This document shows, piece after piece, positions 27,358-40,569 of a DNA stretch of 64,000 nucleotides. The notes under the pieces were generated by a model. That model did not search any database, was not told the DNA's origin, and worked only from the letters and a program-made list of their open reading frames with translations. Origin of the DNA: Neodiprion pinetum (Eukaryota > Arthropoda > Insecta > Hymenoptera > Diprionidae). Location of the stretch: assembly GCF_021155775.2 (NCBI RefSeq), contig NC_060235.2, positions 15,897,193 to 15,961,192 of the forward strand. Reading direction: 5' to 3'. The position numbers were made by a program, and so were the translations under genes. The first letter of the stretch is position 1; each line of letters starts with the position of its first letter.

Positions 27358-27370
27358 TCCAGCTAAGAAC

Positions 27371-30300
27371 ATGGATCCGTACTCGCTGAGGTGAGTTGCA
27401 CGTGTAATTTACCCACACATACAATAGGAATCGGCCGTCCTCGAACGCCTGCGGCAACATTGTTCAGTAATTCTAATCCATCCGAGGATTGTATGACGAT
27501 GATACGAAAATCATGGGAATGCAAACCACGCGCGGCACGTGTTCTCCTTTACGTCGAGAAAGAGAAAGAGCCGGTATCAAACTGTTGCACAGCGTGGAGC
27601 GGCATTGCTGTCATCGTTTCAATCCGCGATCAGAATTCCCCGCAAAGTCAACGGAAACTTTTACAATCGTTGACGTAATATACGTTCACTCAACGTTTAC
27701 CGCTAGTGGAGAGAAATAAAAAATAAAATCATTCAAAACGTGTGATAAAAAAAATTGCTCAAAGCAATTTGAAAACGTGTGCGTTTGTAATGCGTAAGAA
27801 GCTGTGGAAGCGTGAATGCATTTCGATTGATACGTTTGACCGACAGATATGGGGGGCAAAAAAAAAAGAGAGAGACGGAGGGAACCCGACCCGATAAAAA
27901 GTGTAGCCTCTTTTTCTTCCCACCAACTCATTGTAGGTATATATCTATAAGTAACGGAAGGTATATAGTATACACGTAGCGAAATGTAGGTATTCGTGCG
28001 AGTCGTAGGAATGATTTGCAAATCTGACTTTCTACAGTCGGGTTTGTTACATATGTTATACATTACAATCTGCTGCTGCTGATATTTTCACCCCGAGTAA
28101 AAAAGGGATTAATGAGTCGACAAAAAGAGAAAGAGAGAGCGTGAAGGCGGAATGATTAAGTGATACATATAGTAAAATATGTTATCTAACCAGACATTAT
28201 TTGCAAATAAAATCCTTGATATACGCCGCGGCGATTGATATATGTGTCACGTACATATTGGTTATCTGTAAATATACTTGTTGCGGTGTATTAAGGCCAG
28301 GGCAAATGGAAAACAGAAAAGGTTAGAGAAGGAACACTACTGAAAATGTTTATGTGTCAAATCATATCATGTTTTCAAAGAATTCAGCGTGTAATTTATT
28401 AAATGATTTATTTTGTAAATCCGATAAGATATATAAGAAATGACGTAATAAATCACGAAAGCACGAATCATCAGATATACTAGATAAATTTTGATCCAGT
28501 ATATCTGATGATTCGGGCTTTCATAATTAGTTATGCGATTTCTTATACATTTTATAGAATGTTCCAAACAAACCGTGTAATAAATTACACGCTGAATTCT
28601 TTCAAAACATTATACGACTTGACACATGAACATTTTCAGTAGGGAAGACACCGCACTGTCGATCGTAGAGAACCGTCGCGTCGTTCCAAAAATAATTGAA
28701 AAAAAAAAAAAAGTAAACAATCAACGGCATGTAATCTCGTCGTAAAGTTGGAATGTAAGGGAAAGGAAGAATCGATTCCACGTGATAATACATGTTCGTC
28801 ACGGCGGAAGGACGAAAGGTTGGGTATTCTTTGGGAGGGGATATGCTATGATCGATCGCGCGCGAAGAATACAGCTGATCGTGAGCTGCTACACGTGCGC
28901 GTGGCTTTTGCCGCTAACGCCGTAAAGTCTGACAGAGGCGAGTGCAACGCTCCTCGACCTCCCCCCCACTCCCCGACTTGGACACACATGCATGTCCCAA
29001 TGCATTATGCATGTCGCATACTACTGCAGGTGAGTGCATAGGTGTAACGGAGAAGGAGGAGGAGGAGGAGGAAAGAGGAGCTTAGGTACATACACTTGAC
29101 CGTATATTATAACTAGTTCTGACGCTCCCCGTTTCAGTGAGTCTTATGTACCGCGTAGGATGTAAAGTATGATAAACGCGTTCCGAGTATAAATCAGACC
29201 GTTTTTTTACATAGCTATTATTGCTTCCTATTTGTTATTTATTTATTTTTATTTATTTTTTTTTTTTCATTTGCATTTGTCAAATGATTGATTATGTAAA
29301 TTTTCCTCGATAACATTATTGGATATGTTTCCGATATGGATCGGAAACCGCGGGGGGGGGGGCAAATCGCGTAAAACAACGGAAAATTATTTCAAATCAT
29401 TTTCCTCGTTACCATTTGTAGCTAATATACCTAAACGTTACGCGGCGATGCCTATATGAGCATGAAGTGACGCGGCGTCTAGAGTTACACAAGCATAGCG
29501 GGAGATGAGACAGGAAAACGGAGAGAAAATACAAGGTCACCACAATACACAAGAGCCGTACGACTGTATTTACACGTCGATAGGAATGCGCTATCGATCA
29601 TTCGACAACAATCATCGGACGCTATCGATTCTTAAGCCACGGTGTCGCTCGTATCTTGTTACCTACCTCCAATGCTGCCGTTCCGTTTAAACACAAACGA
29701 TATATAACGATGTAGATTGGGGCGGGGGGTATCGAGCTATTATTATACTCGCAACAACTTTTCTGGGATAGAATACGATAATTAATATTCCGTACGTAAG
29801 AGAGTCGAGCGAACTTTTGGTCAGTTGGTTTTTTCTTCACATACATTAAGCATTTCACACCAAACCGACCTACGTCTTACCCTACCATCGGCGATTTTTT
29901 TATATATTTAAATATCGTGTGTAGTGTGCAAAAAAAAACTATATGTATATATATATATATATGTATGTATATATATGTATACACACGCACGCACGCACAT
30001 ATATAATGACTCGAAGAGACAGGTTAAAATATTTTTACCGAGACTTGTTGATGCTGCAAAAAAAAAGACTTGCACGCATTGCATATATGTACCATATTAC
30101 GTGAATGCGCGATTTCAATATAGGTATTCAATGTGACTAAATTCAGCTGCAATGCTTAATTAACGAATTACCGACTTCTCTTGCGTCGCGTACAAATCGA
30201 ATCAGGTCTTGTTGTTGTCGTTAACCAACTGGTCATTTACAGCTTATACGTACAACACGCGTCTGTTTGCCATATAGATATAAGGATTATTCTGCAAGAT

Positions 30301-33300
30301 TCGCACCTCTCTGAAATTTGTTTTACGTACATTATAAATACCTAGTATGTCGAATATTATTACCTGGATACGTACCTGGTAGCAGTAGGCCTAGGCAAAA
30401 TTAATTATCGACGGTGTAAGATCCGTGCGGGAATAATTATACACAAAGCTCCTGTTGTTCGACACGTCGGCGTTTGGCCAAACTACGTAATCGCGAATGA
30501 GAATTGAAAAAAAAAAAAAAAAACGATAAAAACGATAAACTGTCATCAAACGAAAGAGAAGATAAACACAACGATGGAAGAATTCACTCGTCAAGTGCAA
30601 AAGGATGAAAAAATATTCAAGGCTAAGCTATCGGGATTTTTCGTACACATATTTTGTAACTCTTTCCTTAGCCATCGATGCCGCGAATAAACGAAAAAAA
30701 AAGAAGTAAAACAAACACAAGTATAACGACACAGCGCAGTGAAACTTTGGACTTACTTCCTTGATTCACGTGCCAAGTTTGTAATCTCGCAATGCTGGAT
30801 GGTTCAAGGGCTCAGAGTTCTATTGATGTATTACGTACACCTACGATGTAGATACCCGAGAAGCGAAATATTGTCGACAATGGCAAAGTATTTTTTTCAA
30901 CAACATACTCGAGGAGCCTCCTTTGGCCTTCTTTTCGTTCGCGGTATGTATCTCACTGCAGGATATGACTTGCACCTATCCTATCGTATTATACCTACTT
31001 CTCAGAAGTTAGATTTCCAGTTACTGAATACGAAATTGCGAATTCGTAGGCACATAAATTAAGTCGTCCCGAACAGCTGACAATAATAGTGACTATTTTT
31101 TTTATATCCCTAAGCTGAACGAATATATCGTTTACATATACGCTCCCAACAATCAGTCGTTATTGAAAATATCCAGTTGCGAACAGGCTGAACTTATCGC
31201 TGTGACATTTATTTATTGCACATTTTATATTCAGATGCAGGTATTATTCCACTTAACGATGTATGCTGAAAATTTTTGCTGCCGCGTATTTACGCGTACG
31301 TGCTTTAAGAATTATGTTGACCGGAAAAAATGACGAACCGATTAAAATATCTTAATTTCTTCGTCTAGTTTTCTTTTCGCTTCAAATTGGTTCGCATAGA
31401 ATTGTGAACAGCGTTCGTAGCAGTTGAAAAAAAAATTAATACAATTGTGATAAAAAGAGCCGACATCTTCGCGTGTTAATTCTATATTTGACACTAAAGG
31501 CTTAGATTGCTTGTCGGAAAAGGTAACACGGTTTAATTGACACCAATTGGATCTAGTTGTTATATGTTGTCTGATTAACAAGGGTCTTCGAGTCAAATAC
31601 ATAAGGCATATGTAAGATATTGAATCAATGATTGATTGTGTATAAAAAGAAATGCAATACGTCTTCATAGGCATCGTCTTTAGACAAGCTAGAGATCACA
31701 TCATATCTGCTATATAAACTACAGTTTGGATCGTTACAGTAATATATTTCTAACACGTGCGCGCATAATCGCACATGTAATATAACCTATTTAATTATTT
31801 TTTATCCGCACAGTCCGATTCGCGTCTTCGTCGTCACATAAATTTCGCTCGTCAACATACACATAAGTATATAATGCCTACTCTATTCCTTCGTTGTTAT
31901 TATTATTTCAAGGTTTCTGGCCATGTTTTCTTAATTCCGACGCCGTAATGGGTGACAATCGTAATGGGAAGATCTTTAATAATAATCATGGTAATAATAA
32001 TAATAATAAAAACCGTAATAAACCGACATCGCTTGAAATCAGTTTTAATTGTTATTAATTCTGGAAGTTACGGTGTGTAACGGCGGACGAAGAGCTCGTA
32101 GTATTTAACGAAAATAACACGCGTTACCATATAGGCAGATCTTGCAACGTATACGCCTATTTATTACCATTATTACATATTCTCTACTTAGCTATTCTGC
32201 AGCAGTTGAAAAATAGGGATTATTATTCTCGCTACAATGGGGAAAATATACTCGAGAGAGTTCGTGGAATGTGATTGCTCACAATTCGGTTTACACTTAG
32301 TGCGGTAAGACTTGATCTAATGGCAGGCGAAAAGCGGTGAGAAAATAAAGGGGAATGAAAAAATGTACAATCTTGAACCGTTGTATAGAAATGAGCAAAT
32401 ACAATAGGAAACACGATCGACGCTGTACATCATAATCTGATACTCGAGCACGCCCTGCTGCTGAAACAGGCGTCGTCGTCGTAAAAAGGAGACGTGTATC
32501 CATCCTATAAGCTTCAGATTTGGCAACTAATAATTATTCCTGTACGGCTGAATATGTATAAACATAATGTCTAATTGTATATACGCAGTAAACATTGTCT
32601 GGGCTTGATACACGTACATACAGGCAGAATTCTGTTATCAACGCAATACAACCGTATTTGATGTGCTCTCTTTCAAATCTGGATATTTAAACTATCCCCA
32701 AATGCTGGTTCTCTTATCTTTGCGTTGATCAGCTGCTAAGATTTTATTAGTTTATTATAGGGCAATGCTGTACTGCACGGTGCAATAATCCTCTACAACT
32801 CCTCTACTAATTCCGATCTACCTTCCGTAAATCCCTTATTGTTAGTCTCGACACTTCGCGATTATCATGTCTGACAATATCTGTGTCATTTGTTCTCGGT
32901 GAAAAATAACACATACAATCGTCCACCTCGAATGGCGCCGTAATTTACACAAATTTCTGCGCACATTCGTTCCTCCGCTTCCTTACCCCTTAGATATAAA
33001 AAGAAACTCTCCACTTGTCTACCAAATCGTTTAACGGGCCCATAAAGATATGATATCTTACTAATTGACTTGCGACGACAACGAATTGCTTCAATTTTGA
33101 CGCAATTTTTCAATACCACATGCAACAGATAGGTGGATATTGTGTTTCGCGTCACGGTTAATCACAGCTGACCGCTGTTGTTTTTTATCGCAGCACAAGG
33201 CAGCGCGTGTTGGCTGTAATTGAAACTCTGCAGCGCTTTTTCCGCAGGCCTCGGCGTTGAAGAATTGTTCTTCATTTCCTCTTCGCGTAAAATGAAAGGA

Positions 33301-36300
33301 ATTCCACAATATAGTGTTTCAAACGATACGCGAGTCTTGGTTGCATGAATCGGAATTTCGGAATAAATTTCTAATCGAAGGATCATTTTATCGATACGAG
33401 CCTCGTGCAGACTTTTAGTATTAGTATTACTTGCTATAATTTCGAAATACCATGCGCTCGACATTAATATTCAATCGACGATTGTTCAATACTCGTGGTT
33501 TGCGTTATATTTGTAGACAAGTGCCATTGAAATTGCAGTGGCGTAACGCGTCGCGGTCGCAAACGTCGCGCAATCGACGACCACAACCTCGTGATCGCGT
33601 CCTCCGCGATTCGGATGGGGAAAAAAGAAGAAAAATATGCAACGTCTATTACCATGCGAAACAACGGGGAAACGATCTTGTTTTCGGCAATCCGGATTAT
33701 CAGCGAGCTCTATGTTTTCCGGGCGAAGAGTAAGAAAATGTCGCGGTACTACTGCCAGAAGAGCGTATGATTCTTGTTTTTTTTTTCATTGACAAAAAAA
33801 AAAGAAAAACAAATTTTATAGCCAAAAGGGCGTATATACTTTTTTTCAATATTTAGCTTGAAAGTAAGTCTACGGAACCACTGGCGATAAAAAAAAATTA
33901 TACACCCTTTTGGCATTAGCACCGCGACATACCACCGTTAGGAGTGTGTCCAATTCTTATTTCTCGCTTGTTCGTCAATGTTTTAACAAACGCCATCGAC
34001 GCCTGCACCAAATCGGCCAGTGACCTCATAGTGTCTGTTAATGCTTTATACACAAGTCTTCACGGTGATACAGAGATGATCCCGAATTGTACTCGCGAAT
34101 GTTCATGTATATATGTACGTAGAAAAACGAAAGAGAAACCGGCGACAAAAGCTTGGAACTATTCTACGAAACGTATAACATATTTCTGCAATTAGTAAGT
34201 TCTTTGTTTTCGCGAACAAGATGAACCCAATTACTACGAATAGAATCTTATTGTTTGATCCGTTCTATTTTCACGCTGTTCGCGTGCCGGTTCCAACTAA
34301 CAATAATACGCGACAGCGGCGCTGCTCTGTATCACATTGATTTTCATTATCTGAGTAGCCTGGGTTACATAAATTCGTCCTTCGCCGTTTGCAAAGACTC
34401 ACTTCAATTGATACGACTCCTGCTATCAGACAACTACTCTGGTCGCTTTACCTACGTACATACCATGTACGTACGCATGCATACACACGCTGAATGCATC
34501 AATCGAGTTAGAGTACCAACATGTATACCTAGGGTATTTATGTGTATGTATTTACGTATTGTGAAACCATTAAAACGATTCGCATATTTTCGAGAGCTGC
34601 GCGTGAAAAACTCGATTACCCTGTAATTACAGAATTATGAAAGTTGCTGTACTAGCACGTGGGAAAATTATACCTTCATTCCTATTGTTGTGATACGCGT
34701 TTATTTCGAACCGACACAAGGGCTGATGTTCAAGGTTTCATTGGCTCTTTGGAGCAGGCGCGAATAAGTTGGAAATACGATTGAATCGACATGCTCACGT
34801 GCTGAGCTGAACCGTCCGAGAATCGGGCAATAACCTAAAGTGCGACAACAAAAACAGTTGAGGGCTGATTGACAAGGTTGAAGTAAGTAACGTTAACGTC
34901 ACGAAACATCAGGAAGAATCTCATTATTTGGCCATTTTGGAGTGACTTTCAAGAAGTTGGCTTTTGAAAAATATGGGTATGTTTGATTCAGTATGGTTTG
35001 CTAAATCTCAGACAATTCTAATGGTGCGAAGTAACGATTTTTTTTTTTGAACTTGCAACGTTACAGTAATGTTACTAACTTCAACCATATGCTGATTACG
35101 GGTATTGATTTGAAGACGTTCGAAACTTCGAGTTGTAAACTGCTAATTTTTAAACTTTGCACAATTATTTAAATAGATCATCACCAACGATAAGCGAACG
35201 ATTTAATTATTTGACGGAATTCAATGCAATGTATTTAGGGGTCGAACAATAAATAAAGAATGCAACTATATATTTATTAATGTGAATTAGTTTCTATCCC
35301 ACCTACATTTATGTTCCCAACTCTGTACTTACATGCATTGTACGTAACAGAAATAGAGATAAACAATTAATTTTAACGAATTGATGCATAACATTTAGAA
35401 AATTATAACCAATTTGTCCGCTTTCGTGTGAATGTAAAGATGTCATTTGTTTTTGCAGTGTTGAGAAGGAGGCGTCGAAAAATATCGAGGAAAATGAACG
35501 AGAATGTTTTAAAGATGCAATTGTCTCCTCGCGAAGTCTCAATAAGGGGTTCAGAGAACCACCTTCCATCAAGGCTGCATTGCCACAGGTATGATACGTA
35601 TATGAATAAAACTTTTTGGAACAAAAAAATAAATTGTCATGCGTTACTTGTTTTTTTCATTTTATAATCATTAAAAATCCCACTACTTAGTTTGCAGCCT
35701 GCGTGATGGCAACGTCGTTTCACGTCGCTGTCGGGATAGCCATGGCATATTCTGCAGTTTTAGTTCCACAGCTCGAGAAGAATCAAGAAGACCTTCCCAC
35801 TACAAAAACCGAAACCTCATGGATGGGTATGGTTTGATATTTAAACAATGCGAAGGCGATGCCAATATGCCTTGTATACAATGTATGTTACAAATAGGAA
35901 TTGAATTATTACCAGGGGATTGAAATATTAATTACCTCTTATCATCTATATAATTGCTCAGGAACGAAAATACTTATCAATTAATTACGCATAAAAGATT
36001 AGATTTCTATCTCATCGCTCCCCAACGGAAACTGCCAATTTAATGTTTGACACAGTTACCGATGTTATCTCACTGTATCACACCACTTTTACCTTGAGAA
36101 ATGATTCGAGGTGTTTTGTATGTAATATTGAAAGTACTCAACTAATTATTTGTTACAGCCAGCATTGTCGTGCTGAGTGTGCCAATTGGTGCACTGATTG
36201 GCGGATTCTTCACTGAAGCTATCGGCAGTCTGAAAACAATTCAGCTTGCTGCAATCCCCAGCACCATTGGTTGGATAATGATTGCGCTAGCTACCAATGT

Positions 36301-38014
36301 TCCAATGATATTGGTAGGTCGAGTCCTAACCGGATCGGCTTCTGCTATGGGAACGGCTCCAGCTATGGTTTACATCACTGAAGTTGCTGGACCGGAATTC
36401 AGGGGATCTCTGCTTGCAGCTGGACCAGGTCTGGCTTCCTTCGGAATGGTCCTATCTTATATCAAGGGTGCATACCTGGGCTGGCGCGTTATTGCTTGGA
36501 TCAGCATTATTTATGCTGCCATACCATTGGTATTATTAATATTTTTACCAGAATCTCCTATGTGGCTTATCGCGAAGGGAAGGCCCGATGCAGCCAAAAA
36601 ATCCCTCGAATGGTAAGAAAATTCGAACAAGAGTATTGAAAATTGTTCTTTTTCGCTTAGCTATCCAAGTTTTATAATTCTTATAAAGTCTGGCTTTTCT
36701 TGCCACTCCAAAATAGTGATCCAATTATAGTTCAGAATCCTCATGCAACAAATACTGAAAGATAGCATGGTATTCGTGCATGCAGCAAAAATATGGATTT
36801 TGAATTTTTCCTTCCGTTCCAGGATATACAGATTTGCACCAAAAGTAGGCAAAGTCACGGCAGCTGAGGATATGTACAATACAATTTTGAAAGAACATGA
36901 AATTAGACTAAGCGAACAACGAAGGAGCAAGCATGAGGGTACAAGTGCTAAGTTACGCTCCTTCCTCAAACCAACCGGTTGGAAACCAATGTTCATTTTG
37001 ATACTGCTCTTCCTATTCCAACAGTATTCCGGGATCTATATCACTTTGTTCTATGCGGTTACATGGTTTGAGGTTAATATTTACGTTTCATCTGAAACAA
37101 GTCTTATCATGAAGCAACATATTTTTAAAAGTATTGCTTTAACGTTTTCAGGAAGCTGAGGTAAATGTAGATCCATACAAAGCGTCGATCTGGGTTGGCT
37201 TGACCCGACTCGTTTGTTCGATAGGTAACACTTATTTATTGAGACGATTTAAGAGAAGGATGTTATGTATAACATCGTCTGTCGGCATGGCAATTTTTAT
37301 GCTGATATCCGGTTATTATACGTATTCTATGAAGATTCAGAAGGTTAACTTAGGAGACTGGGTGAGTTATCATTGGTACACAGTTTTTAGCCTTGAGCAC
37401 CTCACAGCCGGTCAACTAGAATCGGCTCTTTGTGTAAGCGATGACATTGTCGACTACATCTATTCTTTCAGATACCAGTTGCGTGTTTACTGTTTTACGT
37501 TGCCACATCCATGATCGGGATGTTGACGATACCATGGACCATGACGGCGGAGCTGTTTCCAACGGACATCCGAGGTTTAGCTAATTCTATTATTTATTCG
37601 ATAGGAAATGTTCTAATGTTTGCGGCAGTCCAATCTTACAGAGGTCTCACCGATTTGTTTGGAGGTAGGCATAGGGTCCACATACTTGTAAAATGAGATT
37701 TCAAGAGGTAGACTGAAACTGTAAATGTGATATTATTTTCCCAGCAATTAACAACTCTCCTTCTTTCAGGATCACATGGTGTCCAATGGTTCTTTTCTGC
37801 AGTCTCACTGGGCACAGCAGTCTTTGTTTATATTATGCTCCCAGAGACTCATGGCAAAAAATTATCAGACATTGAAGAATACTTTGAAAATAACTTTGTG
37901 GCAATCGGTTCACAATCGAAATTAAAGAAGCGAAATGTTCACAAGATCACCAAGCAAGATGCAAATGCAGCCGTGTCTGAACCTCTCAATCCAAAGTCAA
38001 AAGAGATGGTATAA
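27371..38014 (+). CDS. SLC2-type sugar transporter, facilitated trehalose transporter Tret1-like
   Basis: A plasma-membrane facilitative sugar transporter of the major facilitator superfamily. Coding exons: 27371-27390, 35459-35588, 35691-35826, 36159-36612, 36823-37072, 37152-37361, 37472-37664, 37770-38014; total 545 residues. Every intron is GT-AG and every phase joins. The 20-base first exon (MDPYSL plus two bases) is separated from the rest by an 8.07-kb intron; it is chosen because its phase fits and no in-frame ATG exists before residue 57. A cytosolic N-terminus of about 50 residues precedes 12 hydrophobic segments. Family marks: GRVLTGSASAMGTAP, GPEFRGSL, PESPMWLIAKGR, FLFQQYSGIY, ELFPTDIRGL and PETHGKKLSDIEEYF. 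Loops 2-3 and 8-9 lack the usual D-R-x-G-R-R/K signature (TEAIGSLKTI; LLRRFKRRML). The family is sure; trehalose as substrate is only the commonest label for insect relatives. Confidence 0.88.
28340..28639. mobile_element. Mariner-type MITE, 300 bp with TA target duplication
   Basis: Perfectly bracketed by TA (28338-28339 and 28640-28641). It begins CTGAAAATGTTTATGTGTCA and ends with the complement (TGACACATGAACATTTTCAG). The complementary arms run almost the full length, each about 140 bp, meeting near 28490. There is no coding capacity. TA duplication and terminal repeats are typical of Tc1/mariner-mobilised miniature elements. Confidence 0.85.
28850..29030 (+). other. Possible alternative first exon of the sugar transporter
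   Basis: A CpG-rich stretch within the long intron ends at a very good donor (CTACTGCAG then GTGAGTGC, near 29030). It is open for about 94 codons from 28748, but that frame is not in the phase needed by the exon at 35459, so it would serve as an untranslated alternative first exon with translation starting at a later ATG. Confidence 0.2.
29050..29074. repeat. (GGA)n microsatellite
   Basis: A short purine GGA triplet run in the intron. Confidence 0.7.
29352..29362. repeat. Run of 11 G
   Basis: A homopolymeric G run, rare in this AT-rich contig. Confidence 0.8.
29943..29999. repeat. TA/TG/CA dinucleotide microsatellite
   Basis: Alternating ATATGTATATAT units passing into CACGCACGCACG. Alternating purine-pyrimidine DNA. 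Confidence 0.8.
31992..32009. repeat. (AAT)n microsatellite
   Basis: About six AAT triplets in the transporter intron. Confidence 0.7.
33739..33929. mobile_element. Short inverted-repeat element, about 190 bp
   Basis: TGTCGCGGTACTACTGCCAG at the left is complementary to CTTTTGGCATTAGCACCGCG-ACA at the right. The inner part of the terminal repeat, GCCAAAAGGGCGTAT, recurs once more in the middle (near 33822). Non-coding. MITE-like, though no target duplication is evident. Confidence 0.55.
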
Positions 38015-40569
38015 TGTGTATTATAAATTCGACTGTAGGATATGGTGGAGTAGAGTATGTTTAGAAAATTTATACAAGTGACTCGTATAACAATAATATC
38101 AGCGATGACACCATGAACTTCATTGGACAACTATTCAGCTGAGAATGTTTGAAATCACGTTTACGAATCTTACGTATTAATTTAAATTGTTACTTTGTAG
38201 ATTTTGGTTTTATACTCGAACTAAGATACTTCGTGTAATCTGGCTGATTAACTGTATTGTACGATAGGTCTTACCTCAGATACATATAATTGTATGATAG
38301 AATGTTTGTACTTAGCGGCGAGAGAATGACAAAGAGTTTGTTGACCGTATATCCATTTTGATATTAGTGAAAAACAATTTAGATCAAGATTTCTTCGAAT
38401 CAACATCTCTACATATTCGCATACCGTTGCAATAACAAAGCTAGGAGTTAGACAAGATTTTGTAAACACATTCCAGACAAATTCAAACAAATGCAATTAG
38501 CGTTGTAAGATGCTAACCATACATATATATGTATAAATATTTATAGCGTATAGATAGAAGTAATTGACAAACTATTCATTGACTAGAAATTCAAATTCGT
38601 CTTTTCAGTGAACACTACACTTGTTATTCATCATTTACTTTTAACTTATAATTTATAACATCTTCGAACATATTTTTGAACATGAACCCGTTGTGACCTC
38701 TTTGCTGTAGAAGTGTTACTGGATTTTCTAGTAGCTGCAGGTCAAAGATGTACTGAGTAAATATGGAGAATGGTGCCTTCACTACACGTATCTCAAATCT
38801 ATTTATTATGTTGAAATGCGAAAGCAACACTAGTTGTTACATAGTTGAAAATTACGCGAATCCGTTGGTTTAAAAAAATTAATTATTGTGAATTGAATTA
38901 AAATAAATGTGATATACATGTATTAACGTCTGTGTAGTTTCACGTCAAAGACTATTTATTCTACTGCTTGGAATATTAAATTTGCCTTCGAGGTAGATGC
39001 ATGAAATCCAATCCGATGGAAATGACTGCAAATCATTTCCGAGTAAGATTCTGATCGATTTATTACGTGATTGATCATCAAACTGATACTATACAAATGA
39101 GGTAAGTATGACAATATACATGCACCACGGCACCGTTAATGTAACATTAATAAGTTTAATTTACCGTTCGTTTACAGACACAGCGATACTTTCTAACTTC
39201 ATTCATTTATTACGTCGTACTAATTCATCGATGTATACGATACGAAATTTGAAATATAATTTATATGAATAGTTTAACAAAGAGAGACAGATCCTAAAGG
39301 CACATCAAGACTGCAGTTTACTTTCTAAAGCGTTGTGTAATATCAGATCAGTTATATTGCAATATCTAATTTATGTGATCATTGATTAAGACAAAAAATT
39401 TGGGATATGGAATTATTAAGTATAATTGGCAAAGTGAATGCTATAGTTCGTAGCAAAGTGGGAACCACAGTTTAAACCGAGAACTTGGACTTTGCCTGTT
39501 ACAATTAGTGTGACAATTTGTTAAGTATACTTATTATTCTGTAAATCTTTGCCTAAGATACTGTTGAAGAATAACAAAACGCCTTAGAAATTTTTAAACT
39601 GTTTTAAAATTTAATCTCTACTTATAATATGTAAAAACACTCAACAGTCCATTATATTTAATATAATATGCATATATATAACTATAATCTTATCATTTAA
39701 AATTTCGTTAACATCAGTTATTAATTGATTACTAGTAGCTATCTGATAGTTGGTTCCAAACAGTATCTGAATTTAGCTAAGAAGCCGAATTTAGTCCATT
39801 ACAGGAAGATCTTCCTTGTGAACTTTACAATTTTCACCCATTTAAATTATCAGCTTTGTTGGAATAGATATAAAATATAACGACAGTGAGCGACAATGAC
39901 AGAATTTCCAAAACCGATAATTGAAAATAAAGCATAATGTGTATTACGTTTAAATAGTGCAGATTCAACTGTAATGAATCGAATCATCAGTCACAGCTTT
40001 GTAACAAATTGAGATATTCTATCGTACATTGTTATAAGTACTTTGGCATAAACCGTGTATCTAATATGATTAACCATCAAACAAGTAATATCTTCATTAC
40101 ATTTTTCTGGATCGCCTGGCATCTCATGTGTTATATATTATATAATCTCTATGACTACGAATGACTAGTGTGCAAAAAAAAAAATAAAGTCATTGACTTT
40201 AGAAATTCGAGCAATTAGCTGATAAAACAAAAGCAATATCAGATTCTCAACGATAAATTACAGAGCTAATTTATGTAGTTCTCAATCAGTGTTCTCTCAC
40301 TTTGTTTTCCTGACATAAACAACTTATTTCTTATACTTATAAATTATACAAGGTATGTCAGCTATGACGAACTTCCGTTTGTACGTATAGAAGTAGGATA
40401 GCTCGGAAGAAAAACAAAATTCAATATACTAAATTTGTGTCCCAATATCAACCCAATGCACATACTCTGCACTGTACGGATGAATTTCCAACGAGGACAA
40501 AATTCTTTTTTTTAAATTCAGGACAATGTACAAGTAGAGTAAGATTTTCGCAATTTACTACTTACAGTT
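38015..40569. other. 3' flanks of the convergent sugar transporter and HPS3
   Basis: No coding exon. On plus, AATAAA at 38902-38907 is a good poly(A) signal for the sugar transporter, implying a 3' untranslated region of about 0.9 kb; further AATAAA motifs occur near 39925 and 40186. No perfect AATAAA is apparent close to the HPS3 stop on minus. Confidence 0.5.
38902..38907 (+). terminator. Putative poly(A) signal of the sugar transporter
   Basis: AATAAA about 890 bases after the stop codon, preceded by an AT-rich tract. Later copies could give longer transcripts. Confidence 0.4.

Larger units (their letters stand above)
26878..27370 (+). other. 5' untranslated part of exon 2, sugar transporter
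   Basis: The acceptor TTACGTTTCAG ends at 26877 and the exon runs to the ATG at 27371. This leader contains at least one short upstream frame (ATG at 26886, 13 codons, stop) and a CA repeat, and just before the start codon a long CAC/CTA triplet array. Upstream frames and the array could dampen or tune translation. That function is inferred. Confidence 0.4.
27391..35458 (+). other. Long first coding intron of the sugar transporter
   Basis: This 8-kb intron separates the ATG exon from the transporter body. It holds a complete 300-bp mariner-type MITE (28340-28639), several microsatellites, a 190-bp inverted repeat (33739-33929), a possible alternative first exon ending at 29030, and a CpG-rich open segment near 33.5-33.7 kb. 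I see no other recognisable gene. Confidence 0.55.

Noticed and set aside
35697..35826. Alternative acceptor TTTGCAG at the start of transporter exon 4
   Set aside because: Using it gives an immediate stop (CCT GCG TGA); the CTTAG acceptor at 35690 keeps the frame.
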